This document shows positions 24,201-37,878 of a stretch of 64,000 nt of DNA, one piece after another. The translations under genes and the position numbers were made by a program. Below the pieces are notes generated by a model. It ran no database searches. It saw nothing but the letters and a program-made list of their open reading frames with translations, and was not told the DNA's origin. Positions within the stretch are counted from its first letter, which is position 1, and every line of letters begins with the position of its first letter. The stretch lies in NCBI GenBank assembly GCA_018881555.1, contig JACAXG010000069.1:3271403-3335402 (forward strand), in the 5' to 3' direction. This DNA comes from Amblyornis subalaris. Taxonomy: Eukaryota > Chordata > Aves > Passeriformes > Ptilonorhynchidae.

Positions 24201-26531
24201 TGAAGCTATCAGTGCACACCTCGAGGTCACGAGATTGCCATGGGAAGCACTATGTCCATGAGACAAGCCCTGTTTCTCTGACTGTGCTCTGCATCTTCCC
24301 CAGGGGATCTGTTGCTCTAAAGGAAAGAGAGTAGTTCAATTGCATTGCAGCTGAAGTAGTGGTTCAGTTGTGTTCTGCTTCCCCTCCTAAACCTCCCACA
24401 TCTGTGCTTCAGGTCGGCCTTGGATCGCATAAATTCTTTTAAATGGTCTATCTGTCTGAGAGAGAGAGTCATCATTTGTGTCTTTGAACACAAGCCCTGA
24501 TGAGACTGAATGCCCTGCTTGAAATTTCTTCTGGTTTTTGATTGCGTTTTTTTTGTGTTAAAAGAGTATCATTCATCTTCTCTTTACCCCTTGATGTGTC
24601 CCACTGGCAATTCCCCAGTCTGTAAATCCACAATCCATCATACAAAAGACTACTAAGAGACGGCACCTTTTGTCTGTGAGTAGAGCTATCAATAAAGTCC
24701 TTGTTTTAGAGGACAATCTGGAGGTGAATCTGGAGGTAAATCTTGAAATCTACCCTCACACCGCAGTAAAATTTGGCAGAGCTGAGAACTAACCCCTTAA
24801 ATTTCATTCAGTGTCTGTGATCTGCAGCCCCCATGCTTACAGGGTTAAATGAGCTCAGAGCAGCACCCATTGCTAAGACAATGAAGACTAGCTGAAGTTT
24901 CTGAGATGTAAAGGTTTGATTTCTTATGAATATAAGAAATAACCCAATGATTTCTTACACTAATCCCAGCAGATGCTGACAAAGGCGTCTATAAATGAAG
25001 CCAGGTTTGCTGTAACCTCCCATTCAGCTGTAAACAACAGAGAGCTTACTTTCAAATGTTGCTATGCAGAATTTAGCTTCAGTGAAATCCAGGAATTTTC
25101 CTAGATTAAATCAGCCGTAGTCCCTCTTTGTTGTGGGACCTGGTGGTTAATACCATCAGGCTTTTCAGATATTTTGCTCCTCCCTTTCAATCTTTCTTAC
25201 CTCTGCTGGTCAGTGTAGGAAAACATAGTGTTACCCCCCCCAAATACACTCACTGTGATTGAGACACCATCTCAGGCAAAGAGATCAGGTTATGAAAGGC
25301 AACCGGATGGCAGGAGGTGGTAACCCTTCCACAGTTCTGCCCTGCCCACACACGGGTACTCAGCTGACCTCAGTCTGACAGAAGCCAAGCCCTGCATTTT
25401 TCTTTCTTCCTCTACTCCATATCTTATAAAGACCAACTCATTCATTCACAATTCCTTGTTTGAAATTGTAGACTTTCATTTCTGACCGTGCATAGAAAAC
25501 GTTTTGTTCTTTTGATTTTTCAGTAAATTACTTTACTATACTCCACAATACTACTGAATGAACTTTTGATTTTCTGATGCTTGTCCTTATAATCTTTCTA
25601 TGCACGATTACTGTCTACCCAAGCACCTTTTTAATGAACATGGTTATGTGCTCTGACAGGGGTCTCTATCCACTGAAGTCAGTGACAAAGTCCCAATAAC
25701 ACAACATTAAACTCTCTCTCTTTTTTTTTTTTTTTAACCAGAAAGAAGCTCTAATCTTAGAAATATGTCGGTGCACATGGTTCAAACAGTATGCTTTAAA
25801 GACCTCACAGGCAGAGTGAGAAAAATTTTAATTTTTGAAAGTTCAACATGAGCCCTAGGAGAGGTTAGACTCTAGTTTATTGAAATGCCACTATGTTCAG
25901 TTTTCAAAAGCGTTAAAAAGTTTTACATCTAATCTCCAAATGCTTTACTGGAATGTTGTATTTATGCCTGAATGTGTTGCTGTCAACTTCTGCCATACTC
26001 AGGATTTTCTTTTAAATCTGGCTTTTGGGGTCAGGGACAAACACTATACTTTTGCAGAACTGTGGTGGAGACCAAAATTCAAATATATACTAGCTAGGGA
26101 TTGAGAGGCAAACAGATACATACATATGTACACATATGTATCTATAAACCCAGTCTTTTCATTGGTGTATCATGTAGCAGCACTACTGACATTCTCAATG
26201 AATACACAATCCTTTTTTTCCCCTTTAAAAAAAATTACTTACTTTTTAATCCTAGAAATAAAATCTGAAGTCTAATGCCTCCCTCCATCCTCTGTGAGTC
26301 AGCAGGAATAAACCTGAAGTTTATTTGCTTGCAGGGTGAGTCAGCAAGACAATTCTGCCACCCTGTGCCAGAGAGGATGTAGACAGGGAAATGGTTTTTA
26401 CTGCTGTCTTTGGCCACTGGCAGCCCTCACAGAAGGAATTTTCATCAGCAGTACCTCAAAAGCCAAGTATGATCAGCCTAATTAAAAATTTACCCTCAGG
26501 GCCTCAAAGGAAAAAAAAAAGCCAATCAACA
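18267..26531. other. Intronic DNA, no gene recognised
   Basis: AT-rich intron sequence. A short (GT)n run lies near 21076-21090, and an A-rich patch near 21529-21551. Open frames, the longest being about 110 codons near 22559-22900 and 23148-23483, have no recognisable domain. I see no transposon end I can name with confidence. Confidence 0.55.
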
Positions 26532-26555
26532 CCCCCCCCCCCCCCCCCCCCCCCC
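26532..26555. repeat. C homopolymer of 24 bases
   Basis: Twenty-four consecutive C residues, followed by GCC. C/G homopolymers of this length are rare compared with A/T runs. It creates a proline-rich stretch in one open frame, which is an artefact. The minus strand is a G tract able to form quadruplex structures. The exact length is likely to be uncertain in the assembly and variable between individuals. Confidence 0.95.
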
Positions 26556-29500
26556 GCCAAAACCCTACAATTTTTAACTCATACTCATCTAGTTACGATT
26601 GCTGCCATTTTGCTAATTCAGTTGCAGATATCTGTGAAAAAAGTCAGAAGCTCACGTGTTCAGATGAAAACTAGGCCACATGTATTAGGACCCAAAATTT
26701 CAGACCTCAAATCCCTTGTGTTTGCAAGTGTATAGCCACAGAGGGAAATTACTTCCAAAGAGGTATGGGTGCAAGAACACAGTGGGAGAATGAAAATTTA
26801 ATGCCTAGGGTTTGAGTATAGTTCTGAATGTTTCCTTTGCTCTGCTTCTAGAGGATAACAAACTAAGTAACTTTAACGACAAAATGCTGATAGAATTTAT
26901 AGCAATTTTGGTGTAAAACAGTGTTAACAGAAGAAACATATCCTTGATGTTTTAGTAAAACAATGCTGTCTGTCTTATCAAGAAGAAATAAAATAATTCA
27001 TGTGATTGCCCTGACACTTGCAGTTTGCATGCTGCATGAATCCCTAACAAGGATAGTTCATGATAATTTATCACAGGTGGCTTCCATGACCTACTAAGCT
27101 TTTTCAGTGATTAAAATTAGGCCTGATTTGTTTTGACTCCTTCACTAATACTTAAACACAGGCATTTCAGCACACAATTTATATGCATGTAAGACTGAGT
27201 TGTTTATGAAAGAGTTCATGCAAAATACTAAATGAGAAAAATAATCCAAAATTATCTAAAACAACAAGACATAAGAGAAGTAATAGCAGAGTTCATTTAA
27301 ACTTGAAAAATGTGGAAGTTAAAACAATAGAGGAAATAAAATCCAAACCAGTGAATTTGAGAAGTAAGAGAAACTTTGATGTCATTCCTGGTAGAAAGGG
27401 ATTAATAGTGACAAATATGCAATGAATTTCATAATGAGATTTGACAATAAAAACTGAGGCTTGACTCAGAGTTCCTGAGAATTGTTTAATCAGAAGTTCT
27501 TAAAATAAGGATGTCCTGTTGCCAGATATTTGCCATATATATTGTAAACACAAATCTGGATTTGCTATTTAAAAGAAAATATCAAAAAAATAAATAACCC
27601 TGTGTGATCCAGCTCAATGATAGCTATAGAACTCTCAATATTGTTACAAAACAGAAGAACTTGACTGTGCCTGTAAGAACTTCGCTACTTCCAAAATGCC
27701 ACTCTTATGCAGGTGCTGTTTGGGGCTGGAGGTGAGAGGTTCATAAATAACCTCAGAAGTGCAAGAGCCCCTTTGGCAGGCAGTGCAGTTCAGGGTTAAG
27801 GGACTGTTCCAGGTGCAGTGAAGAAGTATTAGATATTAGAATGTAGAACCAAAAGATCTTGTTCAGCATCAGTATTGCTTGCTTAACAATATTTTTTTTC
27901 TAGTTATCAAAAGCTCATCACTGTAAGAAAGAAAAACAGAAAATGAGGATGCATACATATCTGTCTGTATCTATTTCCTTATTTGTATATTCTTGTATAT
28001 AAGAATACAAAACGGCAAGCACAAAATTTTCTAAGTGACAGCAAATTGCTCATTTACTTGAAGTGTAATGTACTTAAACAGATGCTGTAGTTGCTTCAGT
28101 AAATTTCTTCAGAACTCCCTCATTTTGTAGCTCTGTTTTTCAAATACCAGAGTTAGGATCAGCTGTATTGATTAGGGTCATTACTTGGAATTCCAGCGAC
28201 AGTCTGTGCAATCAACATAAATTGGTGATAAACAGAATAATTTATTTGGAAGCATCTGGAACATGAAAACAAGGGGATAATCAAAAGATGTTCAAGTGCA
28301 GTCTGTATCTTGCCTTTTATTGTTTCCATGAATATTATTTTCCTATAAATACTTTTTTCCATCTCCTTTCAAACCCAACTTTTTTTTTTTTTGGATTGTT
28401 TTCACTGTGCATGTGTGGTAGCAGCTTTGAAGGATGATAATTTAATGGTGGGTTTCTCAGTGGGGAGAAAATTAAAATGTACAGCCTTTTGTCTGTGTGG
28501 TGAGTTGTTAAATCGCTTCCCACAGTATGACACAGCTTGTGGCATTATACATGACATAAAAACTCTTCATTAACATGTGTCCTACTGTGAAAAATGTGCT
28601 GTATTAGTTGGTCTGCCCATAAGTAAACCTTGTTGTAAGAGAGGATTTTGTACTCCTGCGAATAAGAAATATATACTGAGATGTACTTTATATTGTTTTA
28701 TCTTGACAAAAAATACAAGAAAGTTGGTTGGAAGATCTCTTTGCCCATATTGTCCAACACACTATTTATTATCTATTGTTCACTGTTTTTGTAAATATCC
28801 ATTCAACTTTTCTAAACAAAAAGCCTGCAAAACCAGTATACACTACACACCAGAAAAGGAAGAAATACATTTGACTGACAGGCAATACACTCTCTGTTAT
28901 GAATTCTGCATACCTTCAGCCAAAGCCCACCTTGCCTAGGAGTAGGTCATGAACTTCCCCACACATCCTGTCTTAAATGTCTCCATGACAAAAGAGTCTC
29001 CAGCGCGAGCAATGTCAGGGTGATTTACTGTGTGTGGCGACCCTACTCTGCCGAGGGCTGAGGTGTGCTGGCTGAGCGGGTGCAGGAAAACACCCCACCT
29101 CGTGGGCTTTTGGTCTAAAGGGACATCCATCAGAACGCAAGCACAGGCGGTACTGGGGAGGAGTGGTACAGAGTATAGTACCAATTTAGCGCACAGTCTT
29201 TTTAATTTTTATTAATATAGTAATTTCATAACTGGGATCCTGTTACACTGGTATTGGCTAGCAGTTTCAAGGTGTATTTGACAGATGTGAAAAAAAGCAG
29301 GAGGCAAAGACTGTGCCAAAGATGCAAAAACTAAGGACATTTACAACCTGATTAACATAAATTGAGTATGCCCTGTAGGCTTCTGGTCCTTCATTGGAAC
29401 TCCAACTAAAGAGAAGTATGTAAAAATTAGAGTTTAAGCATGAATGTCTTTTGCCAACAATATATTAATTTGATGCCACAGACCATTATCCAACAGATTT

Positions 29501-32500
29501 ACATTTTAGTGTCAGAAAATAATTTTCAGACAATAACAGACACTTGCTGCTCCTATTTGAAACAACACTATACAGACAAGGCACCAAAGCTAATACACGG
29601 ACTCTTAAGAAAAATATTTGTATATTACATGAAAGATGGAATGTAACTCAATAAAGTACTCAGCAGAGGACTCTGGGTGGGAAGGTATTTCCATGTGCAG
29701 AGTAGGAACAGCTAGAAATGGTTGACTAGAAAGAAAGACAATTCTGATTGATGAACATCTGTAATGCCTTACCTCTCATCTTAATTACCACACAGAATTG
29801 TGTAATTATTAACGCGATGTCAGTTCTTATCGCATTGTACTGAATGCAGACCCAGAGTGGATATCACTGAGCGAGTATATACTTCCTCATTACAATTATG
29901 TTAACGAAATATCACCAAGAATAAACAAGAATAAATGTCATAAACACACAGAAAACATCAGCTCTTACATCTTTAGCTGTTATCTCCCTATCTTCTTTTT
30001 TGTTTTTTAATAACTAAAACTTTTTGCAAAATGTCATATTTCCTTGCATAAGGTTATAAAAATGCACATATTAAAGATCAGCTCAGTTTTATCTCCAAAA
30101 GAGCTGGATTCATTTTGAATATCTTTGCAGCCTGTCAAAACTGAAATGTAGCACGTGGTTTTCTAAAATGAAGTTAGGGCCTCCGAAGCTTGTAGCAGAG
30201 GTTTTTTTCATTAAAATAGATGCATTTCCTACCAGAACAATTAAAACCTATGATGCTCTGGGTAATGTCCATTTTGACTAGCTTTCTGGCTGATAATGAA
30301 CCAGAAATTTGTTAGTGTCACACCTGTCATGCTGCTTGTGCATCATCAGTATATCTCCCTCCAAGGAAAGGTTAAATGTGTAGTCTTTCATTGCATGGTG
30401 TGCACTCTTTGGCTGTGCACAAGGAAGATAAAGCCTGTCAGAAGAAGTGGTGAATCATTTGCATTCTTCTGGTTTCTTCAATATCAGGGTTTTTTTCACA
30501 ATCTTAAGGCATTTTTCTTCATTTGCCCTTCAATCCAGACAGAAAATGCAGTACTGTATAAACAATAACTGACACATCAAATACAGTCCGTCTTGGCCAA
30601 TGTTCATATATCCTGCTCTGTTGCAAGCGTAGAGGGATTGATATACTCCATTTGTGCTATTACATCTGTAGAGGAAACTTTCCTTTCTGTTCATCCAGGA
30701 GCCACTATGCCAGTCACACCTGCACCGCCTGGGCTGGGAGCAAAGCCTCTTCACAGCAGGAGGCTCCAGTGACCCGATAGGTGACCCATTTGACTCCCTA
30801 CACACCCCACACTCACACAGTCAGGCTACATTTCCTCATCTGCTGTCCTACATTTCCCATAACAGAGTCTCAGACATCCATATAAGAGTCTTAGGTGTCT
30901 GGACCCTTAAAATAATTTAATCATGGTGCAGTAACAAATTAGCAGATCGAGCTGGTGCCTTTGAGGAGGGACCCCGAACAAAGACCCCCTGGGTTTTCAT
31001 ACCCTCACAGTCCAAGCTCATGAAGTCTGGGATCATCGGCTTCTGCTGTGTCTGAGTGTCTGTCACCTGGCTGACACCACAGGTTCCCAGGCCCTTTTTT
31101 CTGCATTGGGTTAGCACAGGTTCACCTTTCCTCGGGTTCCTGCCACCCAGAGCTCAATCTGCAGCCCACACTGCCCCTGCTCCCTGCATATCCTTAACAT
31201 ATCCACTTTTCCCCAGATCCTTTTCCCTTGCTGTTTTGTGATACTAAGGATGGAATAAATTTACTTTGCTCATTTTTTTCCCCCTTTCATTACCCTTCTC
31301 CATCAATTTGCAGTACTCTTGTGTTGCTGGAACATCTTAGCCTATTCTCCATCATATGTTAATAAGTGCTTGCAGTCAGCAGGTGCTGGTACTATCACTG
31401 AAAATAAACATCACAAATTCAATGTACATCATGAATTCTGGATAGAAATGAAGATGCTAGAATGTCCAGTAGATTTAAGTCCTCTTTCAGAATGATTGAG
31501 GTGCAATTTCCCCATTCCGGTCACATGTTCAGCTACCTAAGCTTTTTATTTTGATAATTATTTCCTTTACCAATTGCTTTTCATGATTTTCACTAATTAC
31601 TTCAGTAATTTTTAAGGGGTTCATAAATGCAAGAAGTAAAACATTTTGTATTAGCCACAAGCATTGAGCTTTTATGGCCTGCAGGTGGAGCACACCAGAA
31701 TGATGAAACAAGTAGCAATATTTCAAAAGCTGCAAATATCCAGATCTTCCTTGTCAGTAAAGCAGGGAAGATCCTGAGCTGTTTCTCAAAGATAGTTCTG
31801 TTTCTTGATGTTGGGTATGGCTCCAGCTATTCATCAGTTCAATTAAGATCTGGCAATTACTAATTATTTCTAGTATATTCCTACTATGCCAATAACTGTG
31901 GCCACAAAAAGTCTAGTATTCAAATATTCCAGGACCCGTTGGCTGCTTTTTGCTAAAACTGCTTCAAATTTTTAACATTAGTACTGTCTTCAAAATCCCA
32001 AATAGAGAGTGGATTTGGGGTTTTGATTGGTAGGTTTATACATTTTGAGTGGCTTGTCTCTCACTAACAGTAGATTATTTACTGGAGAGCAGATGAAAAG
32101 CCTGAGGCCACCTCTCTCCCTGCCCCTCCTGCAGCAAGGTCTAAGCACCAAGTGCAGATCAGCTGGTACAAAGCCAGATTCCAAATGACCATCGAGACTG
32201 AGCATTGCAGTCATTTAATGTGCTGTACAGAATAATCCTACATATGACCCATTTTTATTACATCCACAAGATAAGTGTGAGAGAGAGGGGAGATGGGTAA
32301 ACTCCAAGATGCTGGGGCATTCTTAAGGCACATGACCTATCAGCATTGCTGGAAATAAGAAGAGTTTAGGAAACATAAAGGAGGGCAAGGGAAAAAGAAT
32401 GGAGCTTACGGTGTACACTGAAGTGTAGAAAACACTTGATTGTATGAGGGAAACCTCAGACTCACCCTCTAGAAAGGCTGGCTTAAATGGGAAGTGTGTC

Positions 32501-35500
32501 AGAGCTCCTCACAGCGTAGGAGTGTGGGAAAGGGCTTGTGGCATGATCCCATCTCCTGAAAAGATGGGAATGACAGAGCTTCCCCTTACGGCAACTGTCT
32601 GTATAAGGGGTTGGAGAGGGCAGTGCTGTGTCTTCTCACATCACAGGATGGAGACTGGGGGAAGGAGGAAAGAGACTCTTCATTGCTTCAATTACAGAAG
32701 GAAAATTATGTCTCCTGAAAATGCTGGAGGGCAAGCCTTCCTGCTCAGAGGGGGATGGGCACTTGCCCCTCATTAGCAAGTAAAGGCAGGAAGTTCAAAT
32801 GGGGACACTTTTGGGGACATGAATTTTTTTGGGACCACCTCCAAACTCATAGCTGCTTCTCCGATACTCTCTCTCACCAAATACTCAAATAAACCGAGAA
32901 ATTTTTACAACAGATAACCTGGACTCCACCCTAGATCCCATCACTACACTGTGACCTCTAATAGTTCAGCTTTGCATACTCTAGACAAAGATGCAAGAAT
33001 TTTAAGGATTAATTAGTGCATTCACCATAATAGTAACTTCAAAAAACTCCAGTTTTGGTAGAGGTTTTGTTAGTTTGGCTTTGGGTTGGTTGGGTTTTTT
33101 TGCTTAGGTTTGGGGTTTTCTTATTATTTCTTTTTCCTGGCAAGATGATGCACCCCAGTTCATTGAGTACTCCTTTCAGAAATCAGAACATCAGAACTAC
33201 AACCTGTTCCCTAAACTTGCTGGAATAAGTATTATACATAGGTTCCTCTGGAGCATTTTCATTAGGTTGTTTCTCTGCTGTCAGTGCATGTGACTTACTA
33301 CATAAGTATAATCTAAAAAGCCTACAGAAACCACCCCCTCTATGGTTGACAAGCATCCTTGGAGGACTAGGTGCAAAGAGTGGTGCATAGATTGAGGCTG
33401 TCTCTAAAAGTTCATATTCCTGTTCTATTTACTGTATGGACATGTCTTTATTGAACATATTTGTTTGCTATCCCTCCAGTCTGTGGATGAAAAGATACTA
33501 GAGACTATTCCAGGTTATAGGAATATTTGTTCTGGATGTATATGAGTTAGTAAAAAATGATCCCCTGATGAGATTTTCAGAGTGAACCCAAGGTATGCCA
33601 ACAGTGGGTGCAGCCTAAAATACACGGAGTATAGCAAACAGCAGGTTTGTCTTCAATAGCAGTTTCTCGAAGGAGCAATGCGGTGTTACCCAGGCACAGC
33701 TGAGTTAAATCTGAACTCTGAGTGGAAAATATATCCTGATGGATCTGACAGCTCAGGAGAGGAGAGGCTGCTGCAGATCCATGCCCCAGGTCCATCCAGT
33801 AGTGAAGCCAAAGACCTATTCCCAGCAGGCCATGTGCACACAATACACAAAGGGACAACACGTATATATGCAAATACACATGGCCGCATACACAGAGATG
33901 ACAGCCAGCAACACCAAGTGCTCCCACAAACACCAAGAGCATCAGCATCTTCACACTGCTCCCCTTCCCAGCAGAGCAGCATCAAGTGCACTAGTGAGAA
34001 TGTATATCTGTGCAGACATACACATTGTGCCTTCCTCCATTACCTGGGCTCATGCACTCAGTCTGCCCAGTAGCTGCCCCTGGATCCCAGTCGCCTCAGT
34101 TTCTGGCACCAGGACATAAGCCTCCAATGTCGACCGGCAGTGATGGGTTTCACACCTGGACAATGGGGCTCAGGCTTTCCTGGAAGGGCCCCTGGAAGGG
34201 ACCTGGATGTGGTGTCCCTTTTTCTGAGTTCTTAATTTGAGAACCTGCCTTAATGCACTTGTGCTACTCCAGGCTAGTGGAGGTGGGCCTTGGATAGTCT
34301 GATGGCTCCTGCAATAGGCCTAGGAGCAGCCAGGGCTGGGATATTTTTTGAGGTCTCTCCTGCCATCATCTCTTTATGCTTCTTGTAGATGTACAGATGA
34401 GCTTTTATCACATAATCTAATGTGAACAGTCTGATTTTCACAGTGGTAACATCACAGCAACTCTCCCATATTACTCTGTGCTATCTGCCTTGGCTTCCAG
34501 CATCTCAGCTGCCTCAGCCAGCTGGGGCTGCATGTTACTGAACCCCACCCTATCACACTGTGCAACACTCCTTGTAAACTGCCCAAGAGCACACACAGGC
34601 ACCCTGCCATTGTTGCCTGGGCAGCTATTTGAAGATTTCACCCTTTTAAGATGAGCCAGTAGCATTGCTTTTATTTACTTTCAGCAAGTGCTCTTTTCTG
34701 ACAAGGAACATGGTAGAATTGCAGTACAGGGAGACCAAGTCCTGCGTTGATCATGGAAAGTAATGGGTCAATGCACTCCTCCATTAATCTGCCCCTCTGG
34801 AGTCTATACACTATAAAAATTCAGGCATGATGCAGATTGCCTGCGTACCATACAACTAGAATGTGAAAGATTTACAGGCTAAATTACTATTGACATACAC
34901 CAGGTCACCGAGAGTGAACAAGAACTGTCGCTTTCAACTTACTGCAAACATCAGCTTTGCCTTTTCATGTCTTCAATCTTCCTGACGCTGAAGTTCTTTA
35001 CAAGGATACCAGTTTGTAGTTTGGATTAATCAGAAGCCTTGGTCATTGGAGAGGTCATGTATGCAAGGAATAGCAAAATCTTTTTTTTTTCAAAATTACT
35101 TGTGTGTTGGCTTTGGTGGAGAATTGTGGGAACAGAAACCTATAGAAGCTGTTAGTGAAAATGTGTGTCTAAAAGAAAATGTAACAGTGATAAGCCTGTT
35201 ATATTCTTTGAATCAAGCTCCTGCTGATGTGGAGTTGGGTGGGGATACATTTAACTGATTTTCAGTCAGTCAGTTATATCTTTGCACTACAGAGTCTTTT
35301 GGAAAACATAAGCCTTTGGATTTGTTTTCAAGGACAAGATCTCTTCTTGTTACTTAAAAAAAAATTATAACTAGAAGATGAGACATAAGCAAGACAGATA
35401 AAAAGTCTAAGAATAAAATAAGTTGCTTTGGTAATGAGAAGTATTTGAATGCACAGATTCTATTTGTAGAATAAAAAATCACATCTGGCTGCAGTAAAAT

Positions 35501-36728
35501 GAAAGGAGCTTACATTCTTAATCAAAGAAACTCATGGCCTTGGAGCCAAAGTCTGCAAAACAAGGCTGATGAATGCTCTTTACACTTGTGTGATGATATT
35601 TCTTCAGGTTGTATTCCTTCATCAGTTTATTCTATTTCACCTTTGCAGGTTATGTAAGCAATTCCTTCTGTAAAGCCTAGTATCTTTACTGTATATTATG
35701 CTTTTGACATGTATTTGGTTTCCTGCTGACATAAAGAGAACAAATTGACTCCAAACTAATAATTGGTCAGAGCAAAGCTCTTTTAGAGTCCTTAATGGAC
35801 TAACATCCTCTGACATTTGAGGTACTATATTTGCAAAGTTGCTGTGGTAACAAATGTAGTTCTGGTTAAAAAAACATAATAATAATTCTACTTTGCTTAA
35901 CCACGCAGCATGATTCCAAAATGACATTTCAGCCAAAGTGAATGCATGTTTTCCTTTTTTCTGAGAAATGGTATCTTTAGTAAAATGTAAGTGTATGGGG
36001 AGGTCTGACTTCTCTTTGATCACTGTACCTTAGGAACACCTACTCAAATTACTATTAAAACAGGTTTAAAATAGCACAGTGTCCACTTCTTGAAGAACAG
36101 ATCAGATCAGGCCTCAGGGAACAATCTGTAGCACAAAATGTCTGGGACTTGCTTCAGCTTTTCTTTGGTCATTGCGATAAAGTGAAACATTCCTAAAGGC
36201 AGTGTGATCCTTCCCCTTAAATTCCTCTACCTGGCACTGCAAACTCATCAGACATGGCCTAGTGGTTCTTTGACTCAGCCAGGGAACCTGTAGGCAATGG
36301 CATTTGACCCAGGGTCCCAAAGATAACTATAGCAACTTTTGCCCATATCCATCCCTCTGGTTTTGCAATAAACAAGGCCACCTGGGGAGATTTGATCCAT
36401 TTTCTGTCTTTCACTAGAATCAGTTGTCAGACTACATCATGATCGGTTTTGCACATGTAACAGTTTGCAGACAGTCTGAATATGTAGAGATGATGTGTTA
36501 TGAGAAGGGGTCACAGGTGAACATCGCATCCATGCAGACCAGCTTCCAGAACGTTTAGGTGACACATTTTTGAAGCTATTTCATCTTTTCTCAGAGACTT
36601 TGAGAAAAAAGGTCCCCGATATGCCACAGGATTCTCTTCCGGGGCATCCTCTCAAAAATGTGTAGTTATAGAGGTTAGTTTCTATTCTACTGCCATTTTC
36701 CTAAGCACCTTATATTGTCTCAGGAGCA
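26556..36728. other. Intronic DNA with two slightly GC-richer islands
   Basis: No gene recognised. Two patches are richer in GC than their surroundings. The first is 28985-29185, with several CpGs. The second is 30690-31250, which ends in an AATAAA-containing stretch (about 31249) and could be a decayed LTR. The segment 33670-34340 also has higher GC and overlapping open frames on both strands, which reflects few AT-rich stops and not a coding gene. A Cys-rich open frame at 28577-28939 lacks homology I can name. Confidence 0.5.
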
Positions 36729-36816
36729 GGGAGGGAGGGAGGGAGGGAGGGAGGGAGGGAGGGAGGAAGGAAGGAAGGAAGGAAGGAAGGAAGGAAGGAA
36801 GGAAGGAAGGAAGGAA
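36729..36816 (+). repeat. Compound (GGGA)n-(GGAA)n microsatellite
   Basis: Nine GGG runs separated by single A bases (36729-36763) are followed by thirteen GGAA units (36765-36816). It is pure purine on the RAB3C coding strand, 1.1 kb upstream of the exon at 37879. GGG runs with one-base loops are the classic arrangement for a stable G-quadruplex in DNA and in the pre-mRNA. The minus-strand frame reading repeated Leu-Pro-Ser-Phe is an artefact of this repeat. Confidence 0.97.
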
Positions 36817-37850
36817 ATGGTGTGGGATGGGCTGGGGTAAAGAGAGATGCTCTCCATCATTTTCTCTCTCCATTGATCATATGAAGACAGAAGAGATATT
36901 CATATCCTATCAAACATTTGACTCAGAGCCTAAAGCCAGACACAATCACAAGTCCAAGTCCAAGAGTAAGTGCTTAGAGTAAGCTTCCTACATCCTGCAT
37001 TACCTTCAAGGGCAGGTACTGCTCTCAGTTAGAAGGTGGTAACCAGCAGCATCACTCTTGGCTGAGCCTGGAGCCAGCCATGGAGCTTTGCTTCCTACAG
37101 AGCAGGTCTGGGTACCAGCAGAATGGTGGCAGGCAGCAACTGACAGGTACCATGAGTATGGTCCTAAGTTGCCCGTTAGCTGCATTGCATTCAAATTGCA
37201 GAAGAAAGTGTTGTAGGGTAAGCTGTTTCACCACCAGTACTCATGGTCCCATTGTGTTTCAAGGCCTCAGATACTCCCATTCATCTGCAGTCTTGGTTAA
37301 GTCTTGTATAATTTAAATGGAAGGTAAGTCAGAGTTCCAACTTAGCCCTTGTCCATGGCTTAAGGCACAAAGGAAATGTTGCTGCCTTTCTGGTAGGTCA
37401 AAGATGTGTAATGGAATGTGCTGGAGAGAAACAACAGAAGGGGGACAAACTGGCTCTGAAGTTTCAAAGTTTTGCTGCTAAATTTACATCCTGATCTCAA
37501 AAGTCAAAATATAAAAAATTAATATGTTGTTGATTTTCTTTTAGAGCTCTGTTTTAAGATTATAAGGTTTGCATTAAAATGTGAAAACGAGAGAAGGTGT
37601 CATCACTTCCTTCTAAAAATATTGGAAGAATGTTAATGGCAGGAGAAAATATTATTTTTAATAAGAAAAAGTAAAACCTGTGTTGATACTATCCCCATAA
37701 TAGTAAAACCTGACAGGTAATCCTTAGTTTATTTGAAATCTATAATTAAACAGAATCATGTTACCCTAGTCGTCAAAATCAGTATTGTTTCTTTTGTCTT
37801 GTTGCCATTCTCTTTGAAATTGACTTAAGGGGAATTTGCTTTGCTTTGAC
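36817..37850. other. Intron just upstream of the RAB3C penultimate exon
   Basis: Ordinary AT-rich intron sequence with a slightly GC-richer piece around 37010-37300. No additional exon is recognised. Confidence 0.55.
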
Positions 37851-37878
37851 TCCTCTCTCTCTCTCTTTCTCTTTTAAG
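37851..37878 (+). promoter_or_regulatory. RAB3C: Splice acceptor with polypyrimidine tract
   Basis: A run of CT dinucleotides and T-rich sequence (starting CTCCTCTCTCTCTCTC) leads to TTTTAAG, with the AG at 37877-37878. The tract is strong and continuous, as expected for a constitutive acceptor. The next base is the third base of the tryptophan codon preceding STQIKTYSW in Rab3 proteins, which fixes the boundary. Confidence 0.92.

Noticed and set aside
28577..28939. A 120-codon cysteine-rich plus-strand open frame
   Set aside because: Twelve cysteines but no regular spacing, no signal peptide and no family I recognise. It lies in AT-rich intron sequence, so it is most likely a chance frame.
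33577..34240. Several overlapping frames of 75-131 codons on both strands
   Set aside because: Multiple frames open at once on both strands indicates locally higher GC, not coding. No domain, splice pattern or repeat-family match.
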